Shown piece after piece: positions 1 to 11,230 of a stretch of DNA of 64,000 nucleotides. Numbering within the stretch: the first letter of the stretch is position 1; the number at the start of each line of letters is the position of its first letter. Origin of the DNA: Pezizomycotina sp. ARF18 (lineage: Eukaryota; Ascomycota); NCBI GenBank assembly GCA_002224055.1, contig AZLU01000016.1, positions 186,755 through 250,754 on the forward strand, in the 5' to 3' direction. Position numbers and translations under genes: made by a program. The notes under the pieces are model-generated. The model was not told where the DNA came from. It made no database searches and worked only from the letters and a program-made list of their open reading frames with translations.

Positions 1-861
1 GCATTAGCCTGATTATAGAATCACGAATCCTCCTTCGTTTTTTCGGAAATTAGACTGGTTAACGGTGGCTGCCAGGGCTGCTCAGAAAAATTTTCCTTCC
101 TGGAACTTTTCCCTAAGGATGGTTCGCACAATAGCTTGTTTATCAACGCCACACTTTAAGCGCCACTCGCCCTATATGAGCCATATCGGGGAATGGCTTA
201 CTGCGGAAGTCTATAGCCACTCCGGTCTAGTAATATATGTTTTGCCTTTCCCGCTATGGTAGTGATAAACACGCTTGTAGATAAACTTGTTACTGCTCTG
301 CCTCTTCCGGTCCGCGAAATACATCGAAATAATATTCCTTCCCATTAGAGTGGCCACGTTTATTATACGTTAAATACAAGCATTCCGGTGCGTATCTCCG
401 TTAATCGCGATGGTGAAAAAAGCTCATAAAAAGCCGACGACAAACTAGTCTCCGTCCCCGTCGAACGCCGATATTCTGAACTTGAACTCTTTTAATCAAA
501 AAAATAACGAAAGGAAACCTCCGAAAAAAGTCGTAATTGATAAGTCTCAGCACCGCACATATGTATACATATCTTCATTAAGCGAACGTACCAAAGTCTG
601 TACTGTAACGCGTTCAGGTTATTTGTCCGTGACTCTGTGGGCCCCGGCTCGCCTGGTTTGAACTGGTGTCCGGCACGTGGGCAGGCGTAGTGGTGCCACG
701 ACGCCCAGAGCTCTAGGAGCGCTGTGGTGGACGTCTTGCAGCTTAAGCATACGGACTTTGTCTTCGGTGCGAATTTCTCCAAGCAGGTTACACTATAACC
801 GAATATATCAGCTCTATTTTTCTCTCGTCACTGGTCGTTTTCCAGTCAGTGATGTTCTTAC
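1..861. other. no gene recognised
   Basis: Only short open frames without recognisable protein character are seen here. The stretch is the 3' flank of the small membrane-protein gene that ends at 862. Confidence 0.4.
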
Positions 862-1283
862 CTAGACGTCGTTCAACAGTTTTGGTTCTTCCGTAACGAA
901 GGTGCCGTATGACCGCAGAGGCGTATGGTCATGCAGTACTCTAGAAGCTTCTGATGCTCTTTCAGTTCTTTCCTCTCGCCTCGGTGGCTGGATACGCTCG
1001 ATGCTGTCGAGTTGGCGTCTTCTTGCCCCGGTCATCTGCGGAGCTCCGGGTCGCGTCACTTCGTATTGCCGTCTTGCGAGGCAGGCGATGCTGGATTTTC
1101 GAAACTCCGAGTCAGCCCGATCATGATCGATTATGCCGTGTTTTAAATCGTAAGACAGATACTCACAGAGAACAAGATGACGCCGAATACTGATACTACT
1201 GCGAACAACTTCAGGCTTCCAGAAGACTCTGGAGGGACACTGTTCGCATCTTGTTGAACAGGTGTTTCAGGTATTGCTACCAT
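862..1283 (-). CDS. small single-pass membrane protein, two exons
   Basis: Seen: ATG at 1283 opens a 39-codon exon (MVAIPETPVQQDANSV...) ending at 1167 with donor GTGAGT. The 62-bp intron (1166-1105) ends in AG and exon 2 (1104-862) continues in phase 0 to a stop, giving about 119 residues without a break. Residues about 24-39 (LKLFAVVSVFGVILFS) form one hydrophobic helix. A basic, Arg-rich tail with RRQ, GARRRQ and PPRREER follows, ending EEPKLLNDV. The short Ser/Pro N-terminus, single helix and positive tail suggest a type I/III membrane protein with a cytosolic basic tail. This is inferred from composition, not homology. No family is recognised. The splice model rests on sequence signals only; a shorter exon-2 protein starting at an internal Met is the alternative. 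Confidence 0.5.
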
Positions 1284-3415
1284 TGTGGGTATATTAGAGA
1301 AGGTGGATTTGAGAAGTAGTAGGTCGAAGTCTTAACGTATCGTCGTTAGTGTATATAATTACTGGATTATAAATATCTTATCAAAGCGCAAAAGCTGTCT
1401 CGGAGGCGTGAGGGGCAGAAATATATAAATGGTCAAATAGAAAACTCCTATCAGTTCAAGTTTTTTCGGCTACGGGAGAGTCCGTAACGTCATAGACAGG
1501 AGCCAATTTTTCTTCCCTACTTTTCGTCTATCTACTAGTACATCCTCGCTATGCTCTTTAAGTCCATGGTCGAGCCTTGTATGGAACCGTCCGACTTTAA
1601 AAATGGGTTGACATGAAAGGGCGTACAAAGCTAAACGAGGGCGCCGTGGAGCAACACTTATGCGTGCAGTTACACTATCATGCCACTCGTTAAAAAAAAA
1701 GAAAAAAAAAAAAAAAATCCGACATGCAGCAAGGGTCTGGCTGGGCGATATCCCCACGCATCACCGCACGTCCCATAGCCGAGCTATCCACAATCGATTT
1801 CTCCGGAGTGCTGGCCGAAGCGGAAGGGACGGGGAGGTGCCGCTCTCGTGCGAAATCCGCTTAGATACTTTTCAGGATTTTCACAATTATCATACTTAGG
1901 AATTCACACTGAACTGCTAGAACTCTCGTTGGTTCTAAACCTCACGCTTCAAGAATTACATAAAGCGATTTTTTTTCGTTTATCCTGGATTAGTAAACAT
2001 CGCCTGATAAATTATCTTCTATTTGTTCCTTCAAGTGAGATAACGCGCTATAATCTTGGCTTTATATATCAATTTCCCCGTTGCCCGCCATGTCTTAACA
2101 ATATCGCAATATTGCTGAAATAGAGATAGACGCTAGGCGTTAGAGTAATCCAACTAAAACTATAGAAACGAAGTATACGTAGATTTCATGCATCAAACGA
2201 ATCTAGGAAATGTGTTCTCGCCAGATTCAACAATAGTGAAGTTTGAATTTTCCATGCTACAGTGCAGTAAACGCGACAAGTGTGAGTTCCAAAATGGTAA
2301 ATGAGGAGACCCTTTCCAAGATTTCTGAGACGTTTCCATTCATGGACGTAACGTGGTGGGTGATTATCCAATATATAGCAGAAGATAAACGTGCATATCG
2401 TAAGCTCCAGGTCTTAAGGTATCTAAATTTATAACTGCTTCTCAATTTCACCACAATAACTTTACTAACTCTATATGGAAATCGTAAAGTAACGTCCAAG
2501 GGTTCAGTGTTTAGGTTTATAACAAGCAAACTCAACGGTAGTATAACGGCATAGAATAATTAAGACAGAGTCACTACCACCGTGGTTCGTAAGCCTGAGC
2601 ATGCATCTTTTCTAAAAGCCAAGTCATAAGTCCGGTTACTCCGGCAATTAATTGCGAATAAAATACTGAGAAAAATAATAGAAAATAAATGAAAATGACA
2701 AGATTAGACGAGAATCGAGGTCATGCTGGACTAGAAGAAGTTTCCGTCTCTGAATATGCTAATAAGGCGAGAAAGGATTGAATGCCGGTCAGTAACTAAC
2801 TAATTAACAGTTCGCAGCAAGGGAAATCACAAACGATCTCTTAATGATGATAACGATGGGTGGGGAACTAAGGAGACTGGAAACGTTCTGAAGCAATGAG
2901 GGCTTCTGTCATATGTTAATCTTATTTATTTCACTTCCACTGGGAAACTGCTCATGATGATCAATGAAAGAAGACAAACAAACAAGGATTCGGGAGAAAA
3001 CGAACAGATAATAAAGAAAAAGAAATCAAATAAATAAATGAGTAAATGTATACATGAAATCCAGAATTTATAAAGAAAACCTTGAAAAAAAAAAATTATA
3101 ATTCACAGGGAAAAGAAAGGGGGAAGGGAAATATTACGGAGGTTAGGCGAGGGAAGTATTATAGGAATCATGTTTTCTATCTAGTAGATCCATTATCCTA
3201 CAACATGAAAAAATAGCGCAGATAGTTACTGCAGGCCTGAGTCTTTAGTATTATGATTTCAATCTAATTCGACGAAGTACTGCCTTGAGACGAATGAGCG
3301 AAAGATGCGAACCTCCGAGAGAAAACCGCAACTTGAACTCGAAATACGCGGTGTGGACACGAAGTAACAAAGGAAATATCGTTCTAATTCATCAAATCCG
3401 GATGCGAACTAAGGC
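1284..3415. other. intergenic, AT-rich, poly-A tract
   Basis: No coding frame is convincing. An A-rich run lies at about 1690-1717. The stretch from 2640 to 3400 is AT-rich with many stops in all frames. It separates two divergently flanked minus-strand genes and probably carries the upstream region of the 862-1283 gene. Confidence 0.4.
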
Positions 3416-4057
3416 CTAGAGGTGTTGCTTCGCCGGTATCTCAAGTACAGAAACCAGAATATTCGTTCCAGACGAATTCACGGCTCGCACGACAACTTCA
3501 TCGCCGTACTCCCAGGTCTGATCATCGTTCAGCTCATCGTACTCCTCAAAACTCGTCTTCGTCACGTCCCCGTCTAATAAAACCTTCCTCGCCGCTTCTT
3601 GCGCTTCCGACGCCGTTAAATACGTCCCTGCACTAAAGCCTCTCTCTTCCGCCCGATCTGTCATCATTGTAGTAAATATTCGTCTGGACGACGTGAAATA
3701 GTTCCACCGTGATCTCCGAACTGGCCGCAGGCCTCACGTCCAGCGCAACGGGTTGTCGACCGTGTCGATGCCGACGATGAATTCCTCGCCGGACTCCGCG
3801 ACAGCGTGCACGATCACGCCGTCGCCGTACTTCCAGGGCGCCGGGGGCGTCATCTGCGAGAGTGAGGAAACGTTCGTGTCGAAGTATTTAAACCACGCGC
3901 GCTCGTAGCCTTCGTCGAACAGACAGATTCGCGCGGCGGCTTTGGCGACGGATAACTCTGTGAACGTTCCCGTGATTTTTGTGAACTGCATCGCACCGGA
4001 AGGGTCATGATGCCAATCGATCAGAGTGCGCTTTACATGGTACAGGACCTTCGGCAT
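3416..4057 (-). CDS. small protein with two tandem copies of one domain
   Basis: Seen: the frame starting at 4057 (MPKVLYHVKRTLIDWHHDPS) gives 107 residues and stops at 3734. A second frame ends at 3416. The two share a pattern: LFHV/LYHV near the start, a helix FTELSVAKAAAR versus LTASEAQEAARK, an acidic stretch with E-Y-D/Y-F-D, then WKYGDGVIVHAV versus WEYGDEVVVRAV followed by SG. Reading the second copy upstream of its first Met recovers VELFHVVQTNIYY in another frame, and the segment between the copies is also open in one frame. The best reading is one gene of about 205 residues with two tandem domains and about two frame breaks, rather than two genes. Short single-domain proteins of this look occur as hypotheticals in other filamentous fungi (from memory, unnamed). 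Function unknown. Confidence 0.5.
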
Positions 4058-5489
4058 CCTGTCGGGTCGTGGAGCATTGGATTAGGTGTAGGTTTGGTAG
4101 AGTGTTTCGTTAAAGGTGTTAGGTGCTTCAGTATGTTTTCTATCTTGTGCTTCCGTTTACTTTTCGGCTTCGGTGATGGTAGATGATTGTTATGATTCGA
4201 TGATGAAATCGGCATTGGTAACTAGAAACCTGGAGCGCGGTGACTGGAATCGAAAGGTATAAATAGGGCTGAATTGTTTCGTATTTTTATTATCACGCCA
4301 CTCATTAAAACTAGTGCTAGTAGAGATGACCTCGCTAGAATGAACCAGAAGTTTTTTTTTTTTTTGTGCTTTTTTCAACTAAACATGTTACGCCCTGGAT
4401 CACTCCACGATATCATCAGACCACTCACTGGAGCGTCTCTTCGAGCGATGACGACGGTGATAACTGAACGGCCGGTAGAAGCGAGCACTCTTAATTTAGT
4501 CATAGCCAAAAAGCAACTTATCTCACCTCACGCAGGCGGACGAAATCTAGACCCTGACTGTTCCCTATCAATGAATATGCAGCGCACGTAATGCCTAGAA
4601 TAGAGATATCAGAGGATTTTCTTGCCACTACCGACGAGTCTTTCCTGATGGATTTGCTTACCTTCTTCGTAGCGTATATCTGCGTGTTGATCTTCTTGTC
4701 TTCCCGATTTGAATCTTTTCGGATCTTTCGTTCTCCGTGGTTTGGGTTTGAAGTGCGCCTAAGGCGAAATCCATATCTTAGAACAACAAGGGGAAGGGAA
4801 TGATGCATTAGTACAGACATTTATAGGAGCTCTTAGACTGAATAGAGAGAGAGCTGCATCCAATAGTGTCCGGTCTCTGCCCTGCCTACCTTCGCATTCT
4901 TTCGGGGAAGTCGAGAATTATTACGAGCGTCGTGAGTAACCCAGTACTATTTAGAACCCTCGCAAGGTCTAGTTCCCAGGAAATCCTGTAGAAAAGGGTC
5001 CTGTTGATATTCTGTCCATGTACACATGTGTAACCTCGGAAATGCCGAAAGTTTTCTATAGCGTATCTTTAGAGTTTTGGGGTTTTGATACAAGTCTTTA
5101 CTCATGCTGCTCCTGCTGGGGAGAATGGACCGATATCATTCTTGAAAGGACCCTGAGGCTGTAGTCAACATGCATAGGGTTATTGCCCTAATGAAACGTC
5201 TTCAAGTAATCTCTTTATGGACGTGTAGTGTATTGTCATTATTATAATTATTATTACCATTATTATTATTAAAAAGGACAAGTCGAACTTTGTGTACGTT
5301 ACAAACTTGCAGAAAAACCACATGCTTCCCAGGATGCCCTCCCAAAACAAAACGAACCCATCGTTCCCCTTATTCGTTACTTAAAACGATATGTTTTTCT
5401 TCTCTTAGTTCAATCTCAGATACTATAAGACTCGGTCGACCAATCGATAAATGGGAATTGCGTGATAATGATAGCGTCGCCTACCGTAA
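4058..5489. other. no convincing gene
   Basis: Contains the likely promoter and leader of the 3416-4057 gene near 4060-4250. A frame at 4591-4803 (+) has one hydrophobic segment, and an opposite Lys-rich frame overlaps it; neither shows splice support or family likeness. A short TTA/ATT microsatellite lies at about 5232-5272. Confidence 0.35.
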
Positions 5490-5732
5490 TTAGCACTCCC
5501 GACTTGTGTCGGTCCATTGCCTCTTCGGCTTTCGCTTCTTCTTTAGAGCGCAGGCTGGGTAGTCCTCGTCTTCGGATTGGTCTGAAGTATCGTTGCGGCC
5601 ATCTTCGTCTACTTCTTCCTCGGTAATCTCGCGGGGTTCTTCCGTGACCTCGCCCGTGCCGGAGATAAAATAAGAAGACTTCGTCACTGGAGGATCTGGG
5701 CAGGTACACTGTACGTCCTTAACCTGGTCGAC
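5490..5732 (-). CDS. acidic C-terminal fragment with basic cluster
   Basis: Seen: an open frame of about 80 codons, without an ATG, from just after an in-frame stop at 5733-5735 to a stop at 5490. It begins VDQVKDVQCTCPDPPV, has an acidic stretch (EEPREITEEEVDEDG, then SDQSEDED) and ends with a nuclear-localisation-like cluster, KKKRKPKR. Composition is far from random and resembles the tail of a nuclear protein. The upstream sequence turns AT-rich at once, so the rest of the gene is missing, decayed or behind an intron I cannot place. No family assigned; it may be a remnant. Confidence 0.25.
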   Translation of the reverse strand, partial: VDQVKDVQCTCPDPPVTKSSYFISGTGEVTEEPREITEEEVDEDGRNDTSDQSEDEDYPACALKKKRKPKRQWTDTSREC

Positions 5733-7799
5733 TTAGGTAGGAGGAACTCCTAGTAGAGATAGTTAGTAAAAATTAGAGCCGACTAAAGGTTGTGATAATC
5801 GGTAATCATAATAATCTCGTGATTATGGTTAAGAAAGCCGTACCTTATTTAGAGGTATCTTTATTGCTATTTATAGCTTCTTTACTTAAGATTAAATTGT
5901 ATTATATTTGATTTGAAATAAGAGGATCTTAAACGTTCTAATTATTATTTATTCCTTAGCTGGTCTTCGCTTTATAGATAAATGTCAAAACGAAACTCGG
6001 GGGAACAGTAAACTAATCCCTTAAATATCCTTAAATTCCTCTATTATCGATATTTTCTAAAACCTGTATCATGCTATAGTAAAGCTTAGCTTCATCTTGA
6101 GTGTATTTATTTTTCTCAGTCCGTTGATTCATATATTGTTGAATTTATTTCTTTAATTTTTCTGTATATTTATTTCCCGATTTTTCAAGTTTCTGTTGGA
6201 CGATAATTATTTGACATTTGCTGCTGCTATAAATGGTCATCCGACGCTAGGGAAAATAATAAAACTATCAGACCACTAGTTTCGTCTCGACCCCAAACAA
6301 TCAATGTCGGCGAAGGCTTATCACCCCCGGTAGTCGGTTCCGATCCGTGTATGCGCATGGTCTGGAACAATCTCATGATATGATTGAACCGCACTAACAT
6401 TCGATGCTAGCTGTATGTAGGGGTTTTGGAAACGATATCGTGGCTCGGCTGGGTGCTTGCAGCCAGTGATGAAAGCGGAATGTTGGGAATCCCCACTAAA
6501 TGCTGAGTTTATCCGAGTCTCAATCGTGAGATCGAAGAAAATAACCAGGAGGACTTTCAGGAACTCATCCTCGAGACCTTATCTTTGCAGCTTCTGATGG
6601 TAAAGCAATATCTTTTAACAATTTGACCGACTGACACGATACATGAAGAGCTGTGACAGTAGATATCAATCAATAATGGCTATGTATCATTAAGTGGGTC
6701 TATACTGATGGAATAGCTTCTAGAATTGACTTCACAATGAGAATCAATGCGAAGATATTATATTAGCTCTGCCTTTTAGCTTTTCTTCATGTGATAACGC
6801 TTTAAGACCTTATCTTCATGCCCAGAACTACCTGTCGCGAAGTCAACGTCCTCAGCCTGGACGGCTTATCCACATCGTCGAACTTCATATAATCCTGTCC
6901 CTAGAAGCCATATTCTCACTCGTACGGTGGTATATCGGCTCGAGTTGATATCTGTCAGTGTTCTGGAGTGATAACGTTATAACTCGGCGTCGGTAGTGAA
7001 TTTCGCCGTGGTGGTTCGCGGTAAAGTCGGTTTCGGGGGTGAGGCGGACCTTGTTCCCAGCATCCGCCGGCCGCTGATAAGTGAGAATTCTCGCGCGTAA
7101 TATTAATCCTCCGGTTGCTCTTCGTGAATCATGATCTCAGAAATGACTCTGCCGTTAACCGGGTTCGCCTAACATGTGCTTGGTCTGGATCAGGATCGTG
7201 AATGTTTACAGAGCGTATATAAAATATCCTCGACATCTGAAAATAGCCGATGGGAATTGTGGGAACTGGCTCAGGATGAACCATAATCCTGGGAAACGCG
7301 AAACATTAATCTTCGAAAAACCCCGAGTTCAGAGTCTTCAGACTTCAGCATTACGGCATGAGACTTCAATATAGCATCCGCACTGCTGAGAATTATTGTA
7401 AAACTTTGTTATATAAGTTTAGCTTAAAGATCGGCCTTGTATTCCGAGGTAAATTCGTCAAATCGGGCCTGGGAGGAGCGATTAGTGAAATAATTATATG
7501 CTTTTTTTATTTTTATTTTATTTTTATTTTTTTTTTTTTTGCTTTCAAATTTTTCCCAAGATTTTTAAAGATTCGATTTACCGTGTTTTGCCTCGACTTG
7601 GGCCATCAACCAATAAATAGCCAATATCAACCATATCTCAAGCACATCCAAAGTACTCAATTTCCTGAGTAAATTCTTAGCGAATCAATTCCAAACCGTA
7701 TATTATTGTTATCTTCGTTTCATCATCATCATCTCCCAGCATCGTCTCATTCCACTTCACTAATTCCTGTTTTTCACGTAACCTCACCCTCCGGTCTCA
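5733..7799. other. AT-rich intergenic block and promoter region
   Basis: 5733-6260 is strongly AT-rich and full of TA steps. 6880-7140 is more GC-rich; one minus-strand frame there (NKVRLTPETDFTANHHGEIH) looks protein-like but has no start or partner exon. A T-rich run lies at 7501-7541. Two CCAAT motifs around 7610-7625 and a CT-rich leader up to 7799 are plausible promoter elements of the 7800 gene. Confidence 0.35.
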
Positions 7800-8365
7800 A
7801 TGTCAACCAACATCGCCATCACCGGCGCTCCCGCGGCCCTCCGCAACAAAAAGCTCACATCAATCTACGCCGACGACGTCATAATCTTCGACAAGCACAT
7901 CCCCGACGCCTTCGGCATCAAATACGTCGAGCTCAACATCAGCGTCATCGAAATCCCACCTCTCTCTACCTCCGCTTCCTCCCCGTCCGACCGCTCGTTA
8001 CCGCCGAAATCCCGCTCTCGAGTATCGTTGAGATTGACACGGCGGATACGACGGATACGATATTTGCTTGCAAACTTACGATGGAGGAAGGGTGGAAATT
8101 GCAGCTGGACGAGCCGTGTCCGCGTGGACATCCAGCGGAGAAATTGATCAAGGAGATGCAGGGTTGTGAGTTTTTGGAGATTACGAGTGAGCACGGCGAC
8201 CCAGATTTTTTCTTGAAGACTTTGGAGCATTACGAGAGGTATATTAAGAAGGAGGATTGGAGGGAGGAGACGAACACGGACAGGTGGCAGAGGCTGAGGG
8301 TCGAGATGGAGATGGTGAGGAGGCAGTATTGCCATTCTGTTCCGAAGTATATACGCGAGTCCTGA
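7800..8365 (+). CDS. unassigned protein, about 188 residues
   Basis: Seen: ATG at 7800 follows a pyrimidine-rich leader and gives MSTNIAITGAPAALRNKK... to about 7950. The remainder lies in another frame: ...SLYLRFLPVRPLVTAEIP, then a charged region with KLTMEEGWKLQLDEPCPRGH, and a tail rich in Glu, Lys, Trp and Arg (ERYIKKEDWREETNTDRW) ending VPKYIRES at 8365. The join lies near 7950-7965, where one indel restores a single protein. C-terminal composition suggests a helical globular domain. There is no signal peptide or membrane helix. No family is recognised. The string IYADD early in the protein resembles a reverse-transcriptase motif but has no matching context. Confidence is moderate that a gene is here, low on function. 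Confidence 0.5.
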
Positions 8366-9618
8366 GCTACTAGTTTACCTAAGAAGATAAGAGAGGATTC
8401 TTATACATTCGGGATCTGGGACCTTAGAAGAGAGGAGAGATAGCAATGGTGTTACTGAGCCTTTTAGACTCTTACTGCTCTTTCTTCAAAGCTACATCCA
8501 TTCTCAAGGATCACCAAGCTCAGCAGCGTTCTAGACTTAAATAGGGGAAATATACCAACTCCAGGCTCAAAACAAGTCCATCTCCGCCATTGCTGTCTTT
8601 TCAACGCTGTTAAAAAGCAAAGCTTGATAGTGGTAGTCTATCAGCTAAGAAGCAAGCTCTTTCTAAGCTGTTTCCCCGATTTTGAACGGTCTAGAAAACG
8701 GGAATCATTTTTCGTCCCCGGATACTATTATCCATCCTTCTATTGGCAGCTTTCAGTCCTCTTCAACCCTTTCAAATCCGCTTCTCCCCAAGCACCGTCC
8801 GTATACTCGGCATCACCCACAAAACCTTCTCGCCAACTCGTTCTTCGCGCTGTACTTCCCACCCATAACCTTCCCCTTATCAACCACGCACAAAGACCTC
8901 CCTCGCCATCGGCCGCATGTTTTACACGACCGCACATGGAGTACAACGAGGGCACGTAGAGGTGTGATCTCGGGGTGACGTTGGGAAGTGACTTTTGAGG
9001 GTAAACAATGAAATTAAGACTTTCACGTCGGATTCTTTTGTGATCGTATGGTATATAGCATGGGCCTATAAACACGGATAATTTTTACGGAGGGTACACG
9101 CACGAAGCTTGCACTTTGTTATTATCACGATTGAGATTACAAGCCGGGGGGTGGGGGGGTGAGCGGTTTTGTTATTGATATTGAGACCGAGATAAATAAA
9201 CGTTTATTGCCACTGCAGTTTGAAGTTGATTTCTCGAATCGCTGTTATATTTTAATAGCCAGAGAGACCAAGGTCTCCAGACAGTCCATGCGGTAACTGT
9301 TAACGAAGCGCCTAACTATAAACTCGTGATCAATCATAGCCCTTCGTATATTCCACTCCTTCCAAACCCATCACCCATCTCTCAATAATGATGCTAGTTC
9401 TAGCCACGCACAGATGATGTCGTTACAGGCGTACTGGGCGAGAAATAAAAAAATAGCCTTAGCTAATGCTATTCATAAGCAAACAACCCACCAGCTACTC
9501 ACTTCTTCAATAATCTACCATCCCACACAAAAGTATCGTTCCATTTCCGAATCTTCAACTCTCGAAAACCTGCGATAGTAACATCTCCTAGGGTCTCATC
9601 GCCAAGTACAGAATCATC
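8366..9618. other. no gene recognised; G-rich run
   Basis: Overlapping Pro/Ser-rich frames at 8620-8980 look like non-coding composition. A run of G residues at about 9146-9160 could form a quadruplex. The last ~150 bases are probably the promoter of F-box copy A. Confidence 0.35.
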
Positions 9619-10135
9619 ATGTCCGCGGAGCAATCCTCACATGCTCTTTCAACGCCTTCTTCTAGCGCAGCGCGGCCGATGTCGACGACATTGCCCAGCG
9701 AGATCCTCCGCATGGTGAGTTACTAAGTACTACTCTCATTTCTCCCTATCCGTCGTCGTTTCGGATAGCCTTTGATCACTTCGCCTCTCTGCACACACTG
9801 CACCAGACACATATCTTGAGGATACTTGGTTATAACAAGCTGACGGTTTGAATAAATAGATCGCGCAGTGCTTTGCCTTGCCGAAGTTCAACAGGAGCAC
9901 GTACATTCCGGAATGGCGGTGGCTCTATCGCCCGAATTTCTGCGAGCTGGTGAAGCTTATGCGCGTTAGTAGGGCGTTCCGTGAGGTTGCGTCCGCGTAC
10001 TTGTTTGAAACTCTTGAGGTGCGACGTTGGGACATCGATGAGTATCCGCCGAAAATCCATGCTCTTGTGGACTCTGGATACACCCGTTACGCAACACAAA
10101 ATTCATATTTCTGCTATGGCTCAACCAGAAGATAA
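9619..10135 (+). pseudogene. F-box-family copy A, truncated
   Basis: Seen: exon 1 (9619-9714) encodes 32 residues ending TTLPSEILRM, the start of an F-box, followed directly by donor GTGAGT. The intron is 9715-9859. Exon 2 starts IAQCFALPKFNRS, continues LMRVSRAFREVASAYLFETL and VDSGYTRYAT, and stops at 10135. Copy B (32.2-34.2 kb) has LPNEILCM, an intron at the same place, then ITEYFAVLE, RLVNKALHSFATPYMFEIVT and VNSGYVRYMQ, so homology is clear. Copy B continues for some 300 more residues; here nothing similar is visible after 10135, so this copy is truncated or decayed. F-box proteins are SCF ubiquitin-ligase substrate receptors. Whether this copy is expressed is unknown. Confidence 0.55.
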
Positions 10136-11230
10136 AAACCCAGCTTCACGATGCACGTCCTGGTGGTACTTGGCAAACCTAGTATAAAAAGCGATCTTGG
10201 CTTCACATAGTCCGCCGTGCCATCAAAATCGGAAAACGAAGAATGCGCCATACCTTGGATGGGGGAAAGGACCGGTTTCTAGATTGGCTGTGATGACTCG
10301 ATCCCTAAAATCCGAAAGCAAGATAATCGAGGCAAATTGCGGGAGAGTGGTAATAAGTAGAATCGGCAAAGCAAGGATAGCGCCAGCCCTGCCTGTCTTC
10401 GGTCACGGGGGAAGAACGGCACAGCTTCGTGGGGAGCGACCGCGACATAGCGGGTCCTGGGAGTCGCCGCGGCGTGTGGTATCACGAACTCACCGCCTCT
10501 AGTGATATAGCAGCAAGCATCGCCGTGCACACGCCTATCTGTACGGATACTGCCCAGCGTATAGCCAAAGCCGAGAAGTTTACCCTCTGGTCGCCCAAGC
10601 GGATAATATTAACCTTTTTCCATAAAAGCGTTGGTATGATTTGAGAACCATACATATACCAGGAATGCGCCGGCGGCGATAATAAAAAGGAGACCCCGGC
10701 TAGGGCGAATATGGCCCCCGCGCCGAGTTTTCAAACGAGAGAAGGTTGGCGACATCCATGACATCCTTTCTTCGCCGGGTTGCTGTGCGATATGAGACCT
10801 AGATGTCCTTTTGTTCTTAAGGTAGGTAGACTAGGTGTTTTCGCGGGCAGGGAGTAGGCTTGTGAGGCGGAACATTTTTCGGAATGGGGTGCGATTAGTC
10901 CAGCGATTTAAAACCAAAAAGCCTGCCGTCCTTTTTTCGCACCATCATGTTAAAAAACTTTAAATGCGGGCACGCGACTTTTACTCTTAAAGCTGAGAGC
11001 GTCCCATTAAGAAAAAATCTCTTCGCGATGTCGTCAAGATGCTGGGCACGAAACGAAGTAAGACTAACCAGGTGTATATATTTATATATATAAAATATTA
11101 TAACATTTTTTATAGTACAATTTTCCTCAGCTGGCTTGTATTAGCGGTACTTCGAAGCGAGCGACAGATTTCTTGAATTATTCTGTTACAAGACAAGGTA
11201 GATAACTACTCATTAATCCCTCATATTCCG
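10136..11230. other. no gene recognised
   Basis: Where the rest of F-box copy A should lie I find only short frames on both strands, GC-rich at 10250-10560, without family likeness. A TA-rich run lies at about 11070-11100. The stretch ends at the 3' end of the ankyrin gene. Confidence 0.35.

Noticed and set aside
1691-1717. A-rich tract as a possible LINE or SINE tail
   Set aside because: Similar homopolymers are scattered through the window without target-site repeats or element bodies; the short likeness between 1665-1690 and 4285-4310 is too brief.
7850-7890. IYADD string resembling a reverse-transcriptase active site
   Set aside because: No other polymerase motif lies before or after it in any frame, and the protein continues as an unrelated charged sequence.
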